A program made the position numbers and the translations under genes. Positions 1-11,173 of a DNA stretch of 64,000 bases are shown here, piece after piece (position 1 is the first letter of the stretch; each line of letters opens with the position of its first letter). The DNA is from Pythium myriotylum (lineage: Eukaryota > Oomycota > Peronosporomycetes > Pythiales > Pythiaceae): contig JALJCQ010000022.1 of assembly GCA_023091665.1 (NCBI GenBank), positions 558,001 through 622,000 on the forward strand, given 5' to 3'. Under the pieces are notes generated by a model. It searched no databases. It worked only from the letters and a program-made list of their open reading frames with translations, and was not told the DNA's origin.

Positions 1-1687
1 TCGAATCGCACGTGGGTTTGTTGTAAATCCAGCTGCGCCACCTGCTTGGGTCGCTTGTGATCCACGCACAGCTGCGACTAGTCTGCAGCTGAGGCGGCAA
101 GGAGAGGAGACCACCGTCACAGTCGTACGGCAGCGTTGTGTTGTCTGGGTTTGGGTTTTTCCAGGCGAAGTCAACTGTGCGCATACTGTCTGTCACGTTC
201 TCGCTCTCGCAACCGCTCAATGAATATTGTACGTGGACATCGAACTGACAGAGTGGTGCGCGATCGAGCCATTTTGTCCACTCGTTGTAGTTTTCTTTGA
301 CCCATGCACAGGCGGCGGTAAAAGTTGGGTCGACAACAGAACTGTCGGCGGAATTGTCTCGGTATTTACGAAGTAAATCGTTCATATGGAGCTCTGCAAT
401 CGAGAATTTGGACACAAGCTGACTGATCGGGCTGGCGTCCTGTGCTTGTAAGACTTTGGCACCATATTTCGCAAGTTTTGTAGCCGGAAAATCGACGTCT
501 ACGGGGTTGACGACCGATTTGTCGTACGCACCTCCAAATAAACCCGTGGCTGTGATAACCCGTTCGGGGATAGATCGAGGAAGATAAACGCGCTGGAAGA
601 TGCCGGGATGCTTAATATGGAAGAGGTCCGGTTCGTAGTGATAGAAGAGAACAGGTCGACCTTTGTTGTGAGCATCCAGCGCGAAGTTCTGCATACCGCC
701 AAAGCCGATAAAGCAGAAGTATGTGGGGATGCCGATGTTGTTCATTGCCGCCTGTAAATACCCTGGATCAAAGTAGTACACCATCATGGCTACAACCAAA
801 CACTCGCCTCCCTTGGCTTCGCGCTCTTCGCACGCGACGGTCTTGGAGCAGTGGTTCTTGCAACCGAGCACGCCGTCCTTACAGTATACGTTGTTGTTTG
901 GTGGTGGGTAGAAGGCCGAGTTATTCAACAGAGACGACGCTGGGACCGACTTGATAAGATCCTCATCGAACTTGTAACCTTTCCAGAAATCAGCGTACAG
1001 TGGCGGGTTGTGCAGGGTCGTGTTCATTGACTGCTTGACGAAGTCTACAGTCGTGTAAAGCCCCGAGAGACCCTCGTAACCCACATCTCCAGCAACGTAC
1101 GATTCGTTGCGATACATGAGCAGTGCTGGCTTTGCCCCGGCCGTCCACACCTCAAGGTTGAGGTGAGTTGGCGTGCAATGGCCAGCGCCAACCGAAGACA
1201 TGCGCTGCGTCATTGGCACCGTCGCCTCGTCGTAGTAGTGGGCGACTTGGAAGCCGTACACCTCAGACGCGATAATGGAGAAGACAAGCGTTGTCAGCGA
1301 GTGGGTTGGCCACCCGTTAAGCTCCAATACGAGCGATCCATCCACAGCTCCCTTGTCCAGTACTGCACCGGTATTTTCGTCAACTGTCGCACCAGCACCA
1401 TAGATGAACGAACCATCAGCCACGCAGCTCGTGCCATAGACGCCGTCACGAGCTGTACGAGGATCAGCCACGGTGTAAACGCGATGCTTCAATGCTACGT
1501 GGAGAAACGGGTTGTCCAATCGTCCTTGTGGGTCCCTGGAGGTGCTATCGACGTTAAGAGTCGTTTCCATGCTTGCAACCCAGTCTTTCGTGAGGCATGT
1601 CCCGAGGAAGTGGTTGGGCGCGACGATTTTGGCCTGTACAATAGCATGCCACGCTGCTGCGAGGACAGCACCGTAGCACCAGAGCAT
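1..1687 (-). CDS. Secreted/receptor-like protein with betaine-binding-type extracellular domain (partial)
   Basis: The minus strand is open from the ATG at 1687 to the window edge (about 562 codons, no stop), so the C-terminus lies outside. The start is chosen because it opens a good signal peptide (MLWCYGAVLAAAWHAIVQA); the same frame is open further upstream to 1900 but has no ATG. The mature part has many cysteines and aromatic residues and runs through motifs such as PVLFYHYEPDLFH and YFDPGYLQAAMNN. I associate these with the OpuAC/type II periplasmic-binding fold found extracellularly in oomycete proteins. The part near the edge (SRSCAWITSDPSRW) is still lumenal or extracellular in character; a membrane span and cytoplasmic module may follow but cannot be seen. 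It could be a nutrient or betaine receptor. Coding status is firm; the family call is moderate. Confidence 0.75.
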   Translation of the reverse strand, partial: MLWCYGAVLAAAWHAIVQAKIVAPNHFLGTCLTKDWVASMETTLNVDSTSRDPQGRLDNPFLHVALKHRVYTVADPRTARDGVYGTSCVADGSFIYGAGATVDENTGAVLDKGAVDGSLVLELNGWPTHSLTTLVFSIIASEVYGFQVAHYYDEATVPMTQRMSSVGAGHCTPTHLNLEVWTAGAKPALLMYRNESYVAGDVGYEGLSGLYTTVDFVKQSMNTTLHNPPLYADFWKGYKFDEDLIKSVPASSLLNNSAFYPPPNNNVYCKDGVLGCKNHCSKTVACEEREAKGGECLVVAMMVYYFDPGYLQAAMNNIGIPTYFCFIGFGGMQNFALDAHNKGRPVLFYHYEPDLFHIKHPGIFQRVYLPRSIPERVITATGLFGGAYDKSVVNPVDVDFPATKLAKYGAKVLQAQDASPISQLVSKFSIAELHMNDLLRKYRDNSADSSVVDPTFTAACAWVKENYNEWTKWLDRAPLCQFDVHVQYSLSGCESENVTDSMRTVDFAWKNPNPDNTTLPYDCDGGLLSLPPQLQTSRSCAWITSDPSRWRSWIYNKPTCDS

Positions 1688-2736
1688 TCGGTTCTTCGCG
1701 TTGGTTGCTAGAAGCGTTAAGGGGCGGGTGAAGCGGAAGTAGACTCCGTGGGCCTCCTCGCTGCCTGCGGGTGGGCACGAACGGTCCCATGCAAACGCTG
1801 CTAATCTAGGATGCAATTGCGTAACGGCCGGACAACCTCCCAAAGCAAGGCAAACTGGTTTGGAACGAGTCAAGACTTTCGTCTCATTTGTGAGCTGTTA
1901 ACGTGGAGCCTTCGTTTCCACCCAGTCAAAGACCCCTCTACCTTTAGCACAGCGAGGTTATGTAAGGATTGAGACAGCGCTGTTGGTGAGCCTTGCGGCT
2001 TACTTCGCCGCCGCGCATTCCTGGCTTTATGAGCGCCCTTGCGCAAGCTCAAATTCCGAAAGTCGGTGAGAGCAGCATGAGGCCTAGATACATTGCATCT
2101 ATATACTAAAACAGGTGCTGATTATCTCGGATTACCCCAGCCGCAAATATTCTGCCCCAATTGGTCACATTCAGAACGTTCTGACAAAGAAGGAGAGGTC
2201 ACTGTAAAATTCCCTGTCGCATGCAGAGCGCTTGCGTCGATCCTGCTATTCTCGGAAGCTCGACATACTCAGAGGCGGATGCAACGCAGATTCCGGAAGG
2301 GACCGTGATCTGATGTTTGCGTGCCGAACACAAGAGTCTGGATCTTTTTCTCGTGCGAATGCCGTTCTCCTTCCATTGATACTATTCTAGCTCCTGCTTC
2401 AGTCTGATAGACGCGAAGCATGTAACTTTGCTACTTCAACCACAGCAGCACAACTGTCGGCGTGGTGCACTTCACGAAGAGACCAACAACGTCGTTGTAG
2501 ACAACGCTTTGCATTCCAAGGTCTCAAGAAACAAGACTTTGTAGTGATATGCAACGCTGAAGGACCAGTTCCACGTTGAAGCTCTTGTGTCCTTCCACGA
2601 GCAGACATCGAACTGGAGACCATGAGTCAAAGCGTTCCATTTCTATCGTTTCTATTCGATCGAGTGACATGATCTCTTCGTAGTGACATTTCGCTAGCCG
2701 CCCGGCTCCCCCTTCTCAAAACACGAAGCATTTCTC
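1688..2736. other. Intergenic, no gene supported
   Basis: Only short open frames (60-78 codons) on both strands, without a signal peptide, domain or coherent codon pattern. The region is the shared upstream space of two divergent genes (left-edge gene and RUS1-like gene) and should hold both promoters. Confidence 0.6.
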
Positions 2737-4310
2737 ATGAGCGAGCTCACCAAGCGCACGCGCGTCGCCGCCGCCTCGCTGGACGTGGCGCCGAGCCCGC
2801 CGCTGAGCGCGAGTGACAAAGACGGGGACCTCGTGCGCGCCGTGGAGTTCGACATCCGCCCGTCGTGCGCCGACGAGCCGCCGCGGCGCTACCTCCGGCA
2901 GAGCGAGCGACTCACGCCGACTCTGCGCGGCGCGCCGCTGCCCGAAGGCTCGGCGAGCCGCTTCCTCGCGTGCTGCTCCATGAGCGGACTCACGCGCGAG
3001 CTCAAGGAGATGTTCCTGCCGGCCGGCTACCCGGACTCGGTGAGCGACGACTACCTGACCTTCCAGTTCTGGGACACAATGCAGGCCATGTGCAGCTATC
3101 TGCGCGGCGTGCTGGCCACGCAGTCCGTGCTGCAGAGCGTGGGTGTGGGCGACGACAAGGCGACTCCGTTGGCTGCGGCGCTGCAATGGGTGCTCCGTGA
3201 CGGCTCGGGCATGATCGGCGGACTCACGTTTGCCTACATTGTGGGCCCAAAGTTCGACGTGAACGTCAAGCGCTGGAGACTCTTCGCCGACGTGATCAAT
3301 GACGTCGGGCTCACGCTAGACATGGTCGCACCGTACTTCCCATCCCTCGTGACCGAGGTGCTCTGTGTTTCATCCGTCTGCAAGACGATGTGTGGTGTCG
3401 CGGCCGGCTCGACGCGGTCGTCACTCATGACTCATTTCGCTAAGCGCGACAATATGGCCGACTGTGCTGCGAAGGAAGGTTCTCAGGAGACTGCAGTCAA
3501 GCTCTTTGGACTTATTTTCGGCATGTACTTCGCGAACGCTGTCAATTCGTCCAAGGATAGCGTCTGGGTTGCGTTCGTGCTGCTCACGCTCATCCACGTT
3601 TATGCGAACTTCCACGCCGTGTCTTGTCTCTGCATCCCCACGCTCAACCGACAGCGCGCTGCAATCTTGATAGAGAGATACTTGAAAAGTAACTCAGCAG
3701 CCAGTGCGAAAGACACAAAACCATCGCCTGACGTCATGGGATCACTGGTATGTTTCGGCGTTTTCTAGTACAAATTTGCGGTCCAGTCGAGCTTACTCGC
3801 CCCATTTTGTTTCGTTCAGTTCTCAATTCGAAGTGTGAACAACGCGGAACCGGTGTTTACCGACCCCAAATTGCCGATCCTCGACATCGTCATGGGAGCT
3901 CAGTTGTATAAAGCAGTGCCGACCAATCAAGAACTCGATCGTCTGCTGCAACTTTATTCGTACGTTTGCACTATGGAGAATGCATAGAGAAGTCAAACTG
4001 ACTCATTCACATCAGGGACGAGGCGTACATACTCACTGTCCGGAATAGCCTGGTCCAAGTGGTTTTTCAGGCGGATATGGCTCCTCGCGATGAGCTTCGA
4101 GCGTATTTCCAGGCAGTCTTGATTCTCCAAAGTCTGAGTAACGAGCCCGATGGATCGACAGCATCATGGGAACTACTACAGTCTACACACGCGCGTATGA
4201 GCGCCGAATTCGAGTTCTTTTACCAGCAGATCCAGAGCAACGGATGGAAGACTCACATGTTCCTGCTCAACACTTCCCAGTGGCGAGTCAAGCTGACCAG
4301 CCATTTGTAA
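2737..4310 (+). CDS. RUS1/DUF647 family protein (three exons)
   Basis: Exons 2737-3747, 3820-3959 and 4016-4310 give 481 residues. Introns are 72 bp (GTATGT...CAG) and 56 bp (GTACGT...CAG), and the frame stays open across both joins; without splicing the first exon runs into a stop at 3766. The body (residues about 105-310) has DUF647 hallmarks: FQFWDTMQAMCSYLRGVLAT, GDDKATPLAAALQWVLRDG, and hydrophobic segments around FGLIFGMYFANAVNSS. The C-terminal part is the usual soluble RUS extension. Plant RUS1/RUS2 act in UV-B and auxin-related root responses and animal RUSF1 is poorly understood, so the role here is unknown; a membrane protein of plastid-free eukaryotes is expected. It converges with the phosphatase gene downstream (105 bp gap). 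Confidence 0.88.
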
Positions 4311-4415
4311 TTTGCGAGTTATCCGAGATGATTCGTGTTAAAAGGAAGTTTCTTTGCATTCAACGTAGATTTGCCAAAATGAATTCACGCATAAAAGAAC
4401 GACGGCGGTCTTATC

Positions 4416-5939
4416 TTACGCCTTTGTGATGGTGAACTCGTCCACGACAGTCTGCGGGGTGGCGAGCGTGGTCACATACTTGAGGTTGAGGCTGTTGCGT
4501 GTGACGCGCATCGTGTTGATGCCATATTCTGCTGACTGGAAGACGTTCCAGGCGACATTGTTGTTGGCGCCGGTAGCTTTGTTCGCCTCTGGGTTACCTG
4601 GTCCACCGGTGACGATGTACACGGGGGCCTTCGGGTTGGAGTAAGTCTTGCTGTCCGTTGAGACGCCATCCTTCACGGCCTTGCCATTTGCGATTGGAAG
4701 ATGGCGCTCGTACTCATGCTCATGGCCAGCAAAGACAACATCCACCCCATACTTAATGAACAGAGCCTCAAAGGCAGTCTGCAGCGCGAGTGAGTCGCCC
4801 GTCGGGTTAGAGTTGCTGTCGGTGTCAGCACGGTGGTAGATCGGGCGGTGCATGCCCACGACGATCCATGGCACGTTAGCGCGATTGGCAGCGGCCTTCT
4901 GTAGATCGGCCTCAAGCCATGCGAGCTGGTTACCGAAGTTTCCGTTCTGACGACCCGTGTAAGCGTTGGAAGGGAAGCCAGTGAAGTCAGTCTCGGAGGA
5001 GATAGATGTGAAGTGGATCGGTCCGTACTCGAACGAGTACCACATGTTCTTGGTGCCCTTCGATTCGACCGACGGCATCTTGAAGCGCGCGTTGTAGGCC
5101 GTGTAGTTGCCAAGACGATCCTTCTTGTACGAGGACACGAGGCATGCTGGGGAGTGGCACTCAGCTTCATGGTTACCGACAGTTACCATGTACGGGACCT
5201 GGCACATGAGAGGTGTCAACGAGTTCATCCACTTGTTGTACACCTTCTCGTAGTAGAAACCAAGTGCTTGCGATGGCACAAGGAAGTCATCGTCGGCGTA
5301 GCTGATGTCTCCAATGTGATACACTAGCGCGGTGCTACGGGCAAGTGTGTTGATGTAATCGGCCGAGGCTTCGCCGTTGTCTCCGAAGCCCAGGTCGCCA
5401 TAGACAAGCACATCGAACGGCGTAGAGTCCGACGAAAGACGAGCCGTAGTGAAGGTTGAAACGTCACTTGTAATGTTGCCATTCGATGCACTGCCGACCT
5501 TGTAGTAGTACTGCGTGTTGGGTGTAAGACCGGACACGGTAGCGTGGTTCTGGTAGAGCGTGTAGTCACCCTCCGAGTAGTAAGAAGCCGTGGATACCGA
5601 CACATCCGTGCGGAGGGATAGGCTGGACGGCGAAGTACCAATCCACACAGCGCTGTCGGCGACCAGATCGAACGTGGCCCACGAAATGGTCATACCCGTA
5701 CCGGCGGATGCTCCGGCATACGCCAAATGGATCTGCTGCGGTAGCTTGGATGCATTTGCGCGGATTCGGCAGGACTTAGCGGGAGAGGAGTCGCCTGACT
5801 TTGGCTGGTAGGCGCAGATCGCCGCTGGCGTGCACTGCGATGTCTTGGTCTTGTAAACGCAGAGACTGTCATCAACGGCTGCCTCAACACGAGAGGCAGC
5901 AAGGGCTGCAACACCGAGAGCGGTGAAGAAGAGCTTCAT
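4416..5939 (-). CDS. Secreted purple acid phosphatase (metallophosphatase), copy 1
   Basis: A 507-residue protein starting with a signal peptide (MKLFFTALGVAALAASRVEA). A Cys-rich N-terminal stretch (residues 27-57) and a fibronectin-like N domain (about 68-165) precede the calcineurin-like catalytic domain. All PAP metal-ligand blocks are visible: GDLG (181-184), GDISY (210-214), GNHE (255-258), VGMH (361-364) and GHEH (405-408). It should hydrolyse phosphomonoesters in the apoplast or vacuole using a dinuclear Fe-Zn/Mn centre, with Tyr214 as the colour-giving ligand. Family knowledge supports phosphate scavenging; a protein-phosphatase role is possible. Its paralogue at 14623-16146 has the same length and nearly the same layout, differing mainly near the N-terminus. 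Confidence 0.95.
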   Translation of the reverse strand: MKLFFTALGVAALAASRVEAAVDDSLCVYKTKTSQCTPAAICAYQPKSGDSSPAKSCRIRANASKLPQQIHLAYAGASAGTGMTISWATFDLVADSAVWIGTSPSSLSLRTDVSVSTASYYSEGDYTLYQNHATVSGLTPNTQYYYKVGSASNGNITSDVSTFTTARLSSDSTPFDVLVYGDLGFGDNGEASADYINTLARSTALVYHIGDISYADDDFLVPSQALGFYYEKVYNKWMNSLTPLMCQVPYMVTVGNHEAECHSPACLVSSYKKDRLGNYTAYNARFKMPSVESKGTKNMWYSFEYGPIHFTSISSETDFTGFPSNAYTGRQNGNFGNQLAWLEADLQKAAANRANVPWIVVGMHRPIYHRADTDSNSNPTGDSLALQTAFEALFIKYGVDVVFAGHEHEYERHLPIANGKAVKDGVSTDSKTYSNPKAPVYIVTGGPGNPEANKATGANNNVAWNVFQSAEYGINTMRVTRNSLNLKYVTTLATPQTVVDEFTITKA

Positions 5940-6694
5940 GCTTGTTGGCGACTTGCTGGAAGGCTGGTAACTTGGTTTGTGAGCGGTCTCGGAAGCGACT
6001 TGCCGGCTGATGCGGGACGCATTGCATCCGGTGGTCTGTGATCGTCGTGGTCTTTGCAGCTGAGAAGATTCATGGCAGTCTCGGAAGATGATTCATACGC
6101 GAGTCGTTCCGCAATCACCCCAACGAGTAGCAGCAAAGGCATCTGACTGCAATGAGTTTGACAGCTTCCGCTCTGTTTTTGTTCAGTAGAATTGCGGCTC
6201 TCCGAGTAGTGCAAGCGACGGGACAGGGCGTATCAAGGGTCAGCAGATAAAACGGCCAACCAATGTGCTGAAGATTCAAGGCTCTTGGAATTCGCCTTCT
6301 GGAGTGGACGCTGCCACTCTCACGAAATGGACGGAGTGTCGCAAACGTTTCGTTGTTTCCAGGTTGAATCTGATTCCGACGGGAGTGTGAATCTTTGTGG
6401 ATGCGGATCTTGGCGAAGGGGGTGATAACGTTCGCCAAACTTGTGAGAGCGTATCTTCAGTTCGTGATCGGATAGGAATGGCGGACAAGGCATGTTCAAC
6501 GAACGAGAGAAATGTGGCCGATGCGGTCATGCGGGGGTCACCTTCAGAACACGGGGCACGTGATCTGAAACTCATGCGGCAGATCCAACTCTTCGCCACA
6601 GACATCCTGAATGGTGTAATAGTCACGACGATCGAGCGCGAGCACTAATACGTGATGCAGATATAGACCTGTCTCCAAGTTGGAAAGATGGTTC

Positions 6695-7292
6695 TGTTGA
6701 GAGATCTCAAAACTAGAGCCTCACGACATTAGAGCTGGCTGTGATTTCTCACTTAGAGTTGGCTATCACAAGAGGAATCCTCACTCCACTGAACCTCTAA
6801 TGCAACTCTTGCCTGCGTCTACAATGTACCACTAGGTATGCAAATACTCAGGCTTCATACCCTGTGGTGTTATGGTCTCAGCATTGCTTCATAATGACCT
6901 GTGTCCATGGTGGCCCTCCCAAAGCTCTCCAGTTGACAACTAGTAGGCCTACATGTACAAGCCCCAAAGCTATTAGGATTCACAGGATGAACTCAATAGA
7001 CTTCACTTGCATCATCATAACCTCATAAACCGCTCAGACAAGGTGGTAGAATTGTTCAAACACTCCATCTCCTGTTTGAAAATATTAGGAAACAGCACTC
7101 GTACAATTTTTAGGAAACTACACTTCTAAATATTCTCTGGATATTTATATCCAGAGTATAGGTGGGATCCTACTCGGGTCCACTTACTTCTATGAATACA
7201 TTATTATTCGTAAAAGATAGTATCATATACTGACATTAGCCTATTTGACGTTAAAAAGAACTCTTATAGCCGATATACTCTAAGAATCTTCA
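6695..7292. mobile_element. Possible degenerate solo LTR (Copia-like)
   Basis: The segment is markedly AT-rich against GC-rich neighbours, begins TGTTGAGAGATC and ends near AATCTTCAACG, resembling the TGTTGA...TCAACA ends of Copia-type LTRs, with the last base altered. It contains a short internal direct repeat (TTAGAG(C/T)TGGCT near 6729 and 6757). No reverse transcriptase, integrase or second LTR is present, and I could not identify a clean target-site duplication. The boundaries are guesses. Confidence 0.25.
7135..7156. repeat. Perfect 10-bp inverted repeat
   Basis: CTCTGGATAT, a 2-nt centre (TT), then its exact reverse complement ATATCCAGAG. It lies inside the AT-rich segment. Function unknown. 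Confidence 0.8.
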
Positions 7293-9595
7293 ACGTTTTT
7301 GGTGGATGTCTTCTCTACCGGCCTGGTGCAACATTCACGCTGGGAAATATGACATGCACATTCGTTCAACAATCTTCGCATTTTGGGATTTGCGACTCGA
7401 TTGGCCTGGTGCCAGTATGGGTGTTCATTTCGCTGTACGGTATGTGAAATCACGAAATCAATAGGCTCCCACTCGTGATCAAATTGAGCGCTTTGCGCAA
7501 TTCAAGCTTTTGATTATCATCTCAAGGGGGATATCATCTCCCATTGAGAAGATCTCGACGTGTGATGTTCAATTTCTGGGCAAAGTCGACTCGTGCTGAT
7601 GGGTCAAACCGACGACGTTTTGGTGGGTTGAGATGTGCTTTTGATGGGGGACTGGATGCAGCAGCTTCCGTAGCTGATCAGCCGGAGGCGGCGAGCTGAG
7701 GCTGATCTGCATGGCAGATCCTGTCTGTGGGATGACGGACTTGAGTTGTGGCCATCGCATGGGAGGCCATCGTCGTGGCCATAGCGATCATCAACTACGA
7801 TGTGCCCACGGCCATCTGATGACAATGACAAGTTCAACCTCGCGCTGGTAGCTATCAGCTTAGGCGCTAGATACAGTGTCCAGAAGACCTTGCTCACGTA
7901 CGCTCACGGACGTCTAACTGCCAGCACATCTTCGATTTCAGCCGCAGTATCAACACGTTCGTCACCACAGACAACAGGATTGCCAGCAGGAGCTGGTGTT
8001 TCGCGGACGCGTGAGCTTCAGCGCGTCGTCGCCTTACGCGCTGCCTGGGTCTTCTGGCGACTGTCTCCGATGTTGATGCACGCAAGCTCCCTTCAACATG
8101 GTCAGTAGCCCAGGCGCTTGTCGCGCGCGCGTGTCGTCGGCGTGGCGCCAGACATTAATGAAGAAGCCCTTGCGCGCCAGCGCGAGCGCGCCAGCGCGAG
8201 CGAGCGAGCTGTATCTGTCCGAACGCGCGCAGCTACTGCAGCCGAAGGGTGCGAGGTGGTCCGACAATCACTCGCTCATGGCCAGCGGGTTGCTCGCCAA
8301 CTGTGCCACGCGCGCGCCGTGCCCCAATGCCTCGCCGATGAGCTGCGAGTCGTTCTCCACTTCAACACACCACTTGAAGCACGGGTACGACTCAAGCTAG
8401 CTGTTCGTATTGCCGCGCACGTTCCGTTTCGAAGTGAAGTTTATTGAGATCAATTGTGTGATTTTCAATAGCTACGTGCAATACGTGTAGGACCTACAGG
8501 TGCTCAACGCGGTGGGGAGGAAGTCCACCACGGAAGTAGATCGTTAGTGAGCAGATTGCGAACGTCAGAGTGGCCGTCCCACGAGGTTGGGGTATCGCCG
8601 CGCTCGTCCCCCGGGTTCAGCGTCGGTGCCAGCGCCAACACGCATCCGTATCCTAGTGCAAACACGGCCTCGGCGGTGGTGTCCACGTGCTGGCGGATCG
8701 AAAAGCCCAGTCACAGCGAGTCACACGCACGGGAGCTCACCAAGCTCTTCGGGGTCAAAGAATCGGGCTCTCGTGGTACATCCATGCCAAAGAGTCTGGC
8801 TATACTTCATCTTTTTATTGAAAAAATGCGTCTACTCTTTTGAATCCGTCTATTTCCGCTGCGTTCCCCTTTACATGATGAGAGCTCAGGGCACAACTTG
8901 ATGTGCATTCTCCCTTCAAGCGGGAGTCAAAGCCGAAATGGAGAAAGGAGAATGGAGATCATGCAATAGTGGCAAGAAATCTGTGACCTAATCTGCTTCC
9001 ATTTTTTGCAGGTCACATCTTTTCTCCACACCCAGGTCACGTGACCGAACGACAAGACCTGACCTGGTCCTGACCCGGATCGGACCCTCCCATTTCCAAT
9101 ATCCAGAGCTTCCCGTGCGAATGCGCGGCATTGTTACCTATATATTTCCGAAAAATTGCACTGAGCCATTCCCAAAATTTGCACCCCCGACCACAGAATC
9201 GACCCACCGAAGTTAGTGTGATCCACATTAATTTCGGTCAACGTGATGTATTTTTTGTTCTCGGGAGCTTCAAGGATCCCTCTCATCCCCATGCCTTCCA
9301 TGTCGTGGCTTCCATCACCCTCCGATGGATCCCATGAGCGAGATACACGTCAATATTGGCCATTCATCTCGTCGCCGCACGGCTCGCTCATGCACTTGGC
9401 TTCGGAGCACTGGACCTCGACCGAGTCCCTTCTTCCCCTGTCGCCTCGCTGATCGTCAGCTCAATTTCTCCTCGCGACGACGTCTGTGTCCGTCTTGCTC
9501 GGGAGCCGATGGGCCCCCGACGGTGCTTGGCCAATGAGAGATGAGGCTACTTGAAGACTCGTGGATGTCGCAGAAAGAAACGTGACCACTCTTCG

Positions 9596-11173
9596 ATGGC
9601 GGATCCGATCCACTTCGAGATCCGCCGGATGTTCGACGCTTCGCCCGTGAGCTTGGCCGCGGCGGCCGCCGCTCTCGTGCTCTCGCTCTCGCTCGTCGCG
9701 ACGCTGCGCTGGGCGACGACCAAGCGAGTCGTCGACGCCACGCCGCACGCGCCCAACTCGCTGCCGTTCTTCAAGCACACGGTTGAGGTGCTCAAGCACG
9801 TCCACGATCTCCACGACTGGACTGTCGACGTCTGCGAGCAGTTCCAGGGCCGCTCGTTCCGCATGCAAAACCTCGGCCAAGAGGTCCAGACGATCATCAA
9901 CACGCCCGAACTCTACGAAGACGTGCTCAAGACCCAGTTCGAGTGCTTCGACAAGGGCGAGTTCATGTGTGAGAACCTGCGCGACCTCCTGGGCAACGGG
10001 ATCTTCGCCGTGGACGGCGTTCAGTGGAGACACCAACGTCGCACTGCCGGTAGTCTCTTCACGATGCGGTCTTTGCGAGAGTCCATGGCCTCCACGGTGC
10101 AACGGCTTCTGCCAACGGTCCACTCGATCTTCCAGCGCTCGGTTGGCAGTGGTGAGCCGATTGACTTGATCAAGTTCCTCAACCGGTTCACGATGGAGGC
10201 ATTTGCGAAGATCGGGTTCGGTATCGAGCTCGGTGGTTTGGATGCCGAAGAAGACCACCCATTCACCGCTGCATTTGACAGTGCTCAGAGGATTTCCACC
10301 ATGCGCTTCGTGTACCCTCGGTTCTTCTGGAAGTTGCTGAAGTGGCTCCAGCTTGGCGGTGAGCGGAAGCTCACGAAAGATATCAAAGTGGTCAACGACG
10401 CTGTGCTTAACATCATCTCCCGGACGTTGGAGGCTCGCAGGGAATCCAACGTGAAGGGTTGTGGAGGGAAAGATATCGTGTCGCTTTTTCTCGAGAGCGA
10501 GCAGAGCGACGTGACTACTGTTGACCCGACGTTGCTTCGGGATATTGTGGTCAACTTTCTCATGGCAGGACGCGATACGACAGCGCAGGCGCTCTCGTGG
10601 TTCTTCTATGAACTGAGCCAGAATCCTCACGTGGAGAAACGTGTGCGACAAGAACTTCAGACGTCCTTGCCGCGTCTGTTTGACAAGACTTCTGATGCTC
10701 CGCCCACGATCACCGAGGTCCAGGGACTCACTTACCTCGAGGCGACTCTCAAGGAGTCACTTCGCCTCCACCCGGTGCTACCGATGAACTTCAAGCGAGC
10801 GAACCGTGACACGGTCCTGAGCGACGGTACGTTCATCCGCAAAGGTTCGATCGTCCAGCTCCCATCGTACAGCCTCGCGAGAGGGACTCACGTGTGGGGA
10901 CCCGACGCCAAGGTTTTCCGCCCCGAGCGGTGGCTTGACCCGCAAAACCCGAGCAAACTCGTCCACGTCTCGGCGTTTCAGTTCGTCTCGTTCCACGCCG
11001 GCCCTCGCATGTGTCTCGGAATCAATCTGGCGATGATGGAGATGAAGATGCTAGTCGCAAGCGTGCTATCCAAGTTCCAACTGGAAATTGTCCCCGGCCA
11101 GACAGTCACGTATGATCTCTCGCTCACGCTCCCCATGAAAGGCCAGCTCCTTACTCGCGTGCGACAGCTTTGA
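9596..11173 (+). CDS. Cytochrome P450 monooxygenase (CYP86-clan-like)
   Basis: 525 residues from the ATG at 9596; the upstream open frame has no ATG. An N-terminal signal anchor (about residues 14-36, Ala/Leu-rich) fixes it to the ER membrane. Diagnostic P450 blocks are in order: I-helix AGRDTT (324-329), K-helix ExxR (E387-R390, in LKESLRLHP), FRPERW, and the heme loop FHAGPRMCLG with the proximal thiolate Cys at 473. Length and motifs fit eukaryotic microsomal P450s. The sequence around the heme and the ARGTHVWGPDA segment recalls fatty-acid hydroxylases of the CYP86/CYP704 type and the oomycete CYP5014-like set, so hydroxylation of fatty acids or other lipids is a reasonable but unproven substrate guess. 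Single exon; it needs a CPR partner, not present here. Confidence 0.93.
   Translation: MADPIHFEIRRMFDASPVSLAAAAAALVLSLSLVATLRWATTKRVVDATPHAPNSLPFFKHTVEVLKHVHDLHDWTVDVCEQFQGRSFRMQNLGQEVQTIINTPELYEDVLKTQFECFDKGEFMCENLRDLLGNGIFAVDGVQWRHQRRTAGSLFTMRSLRESMASTVQRLLPTVHSIFQRSVGSGEPIDLIKFLNRFTMEAFAKIGFGIELGGLDAEEDHPFTAAFDSAQRISTMRFVYPRFFWKLLKWLQLGGERKLTKDIKVVNDAVLNIISRTLEARRESNVKGCGGKDIVSLFLESEQSDVTTVDPTLLRDIVVNFLMAGRDTTAQALSWFFYELSQNPHVEKRVRQELQTSLPRLFDKTSDAPPTITEVQGLTYLEATLKESLRLHPVLPMNFKRANRDTVLSDGTFIRKGSIVQLPSYSLARGTHVWGPDAKVFRPERWLDPQNPSKLVHVSAFQFVSFHAGPRMCLGINLAMMEMKMLVASVLSKFQLEIVPGQTVTYDLSLTLPMKGQLLTRVRQL

Larger units (their letters stand above)
5940..9595. other. Long intergenic stretch, partly AT-rich; no complete gene supported
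   Basis: About 3.65 kb without a convincing gene. 6690-7300 is clearly more AT-rich than its surroundings and carries a perfect inverted repeat (7135-7156) and a possible LTR remnant. On the minus strand 8270-8395 reads as a protein-like segment (ending LASNPLAMSE, stop) and 8504-8690 as another (HVDTTAEAVFALGYGC...), the latter preceded by an acceptor-like CAG. I could not join them into a gene model. 8880-9540 shows nothing beyond P450 upstream sequence. Confidence 0.5.

Noticed and set aside
9461..10651. Minus-strand 396-codon open frame opposite the P450
   Set aside because: No recognisable domain; the plus frame has all P450 motifs.
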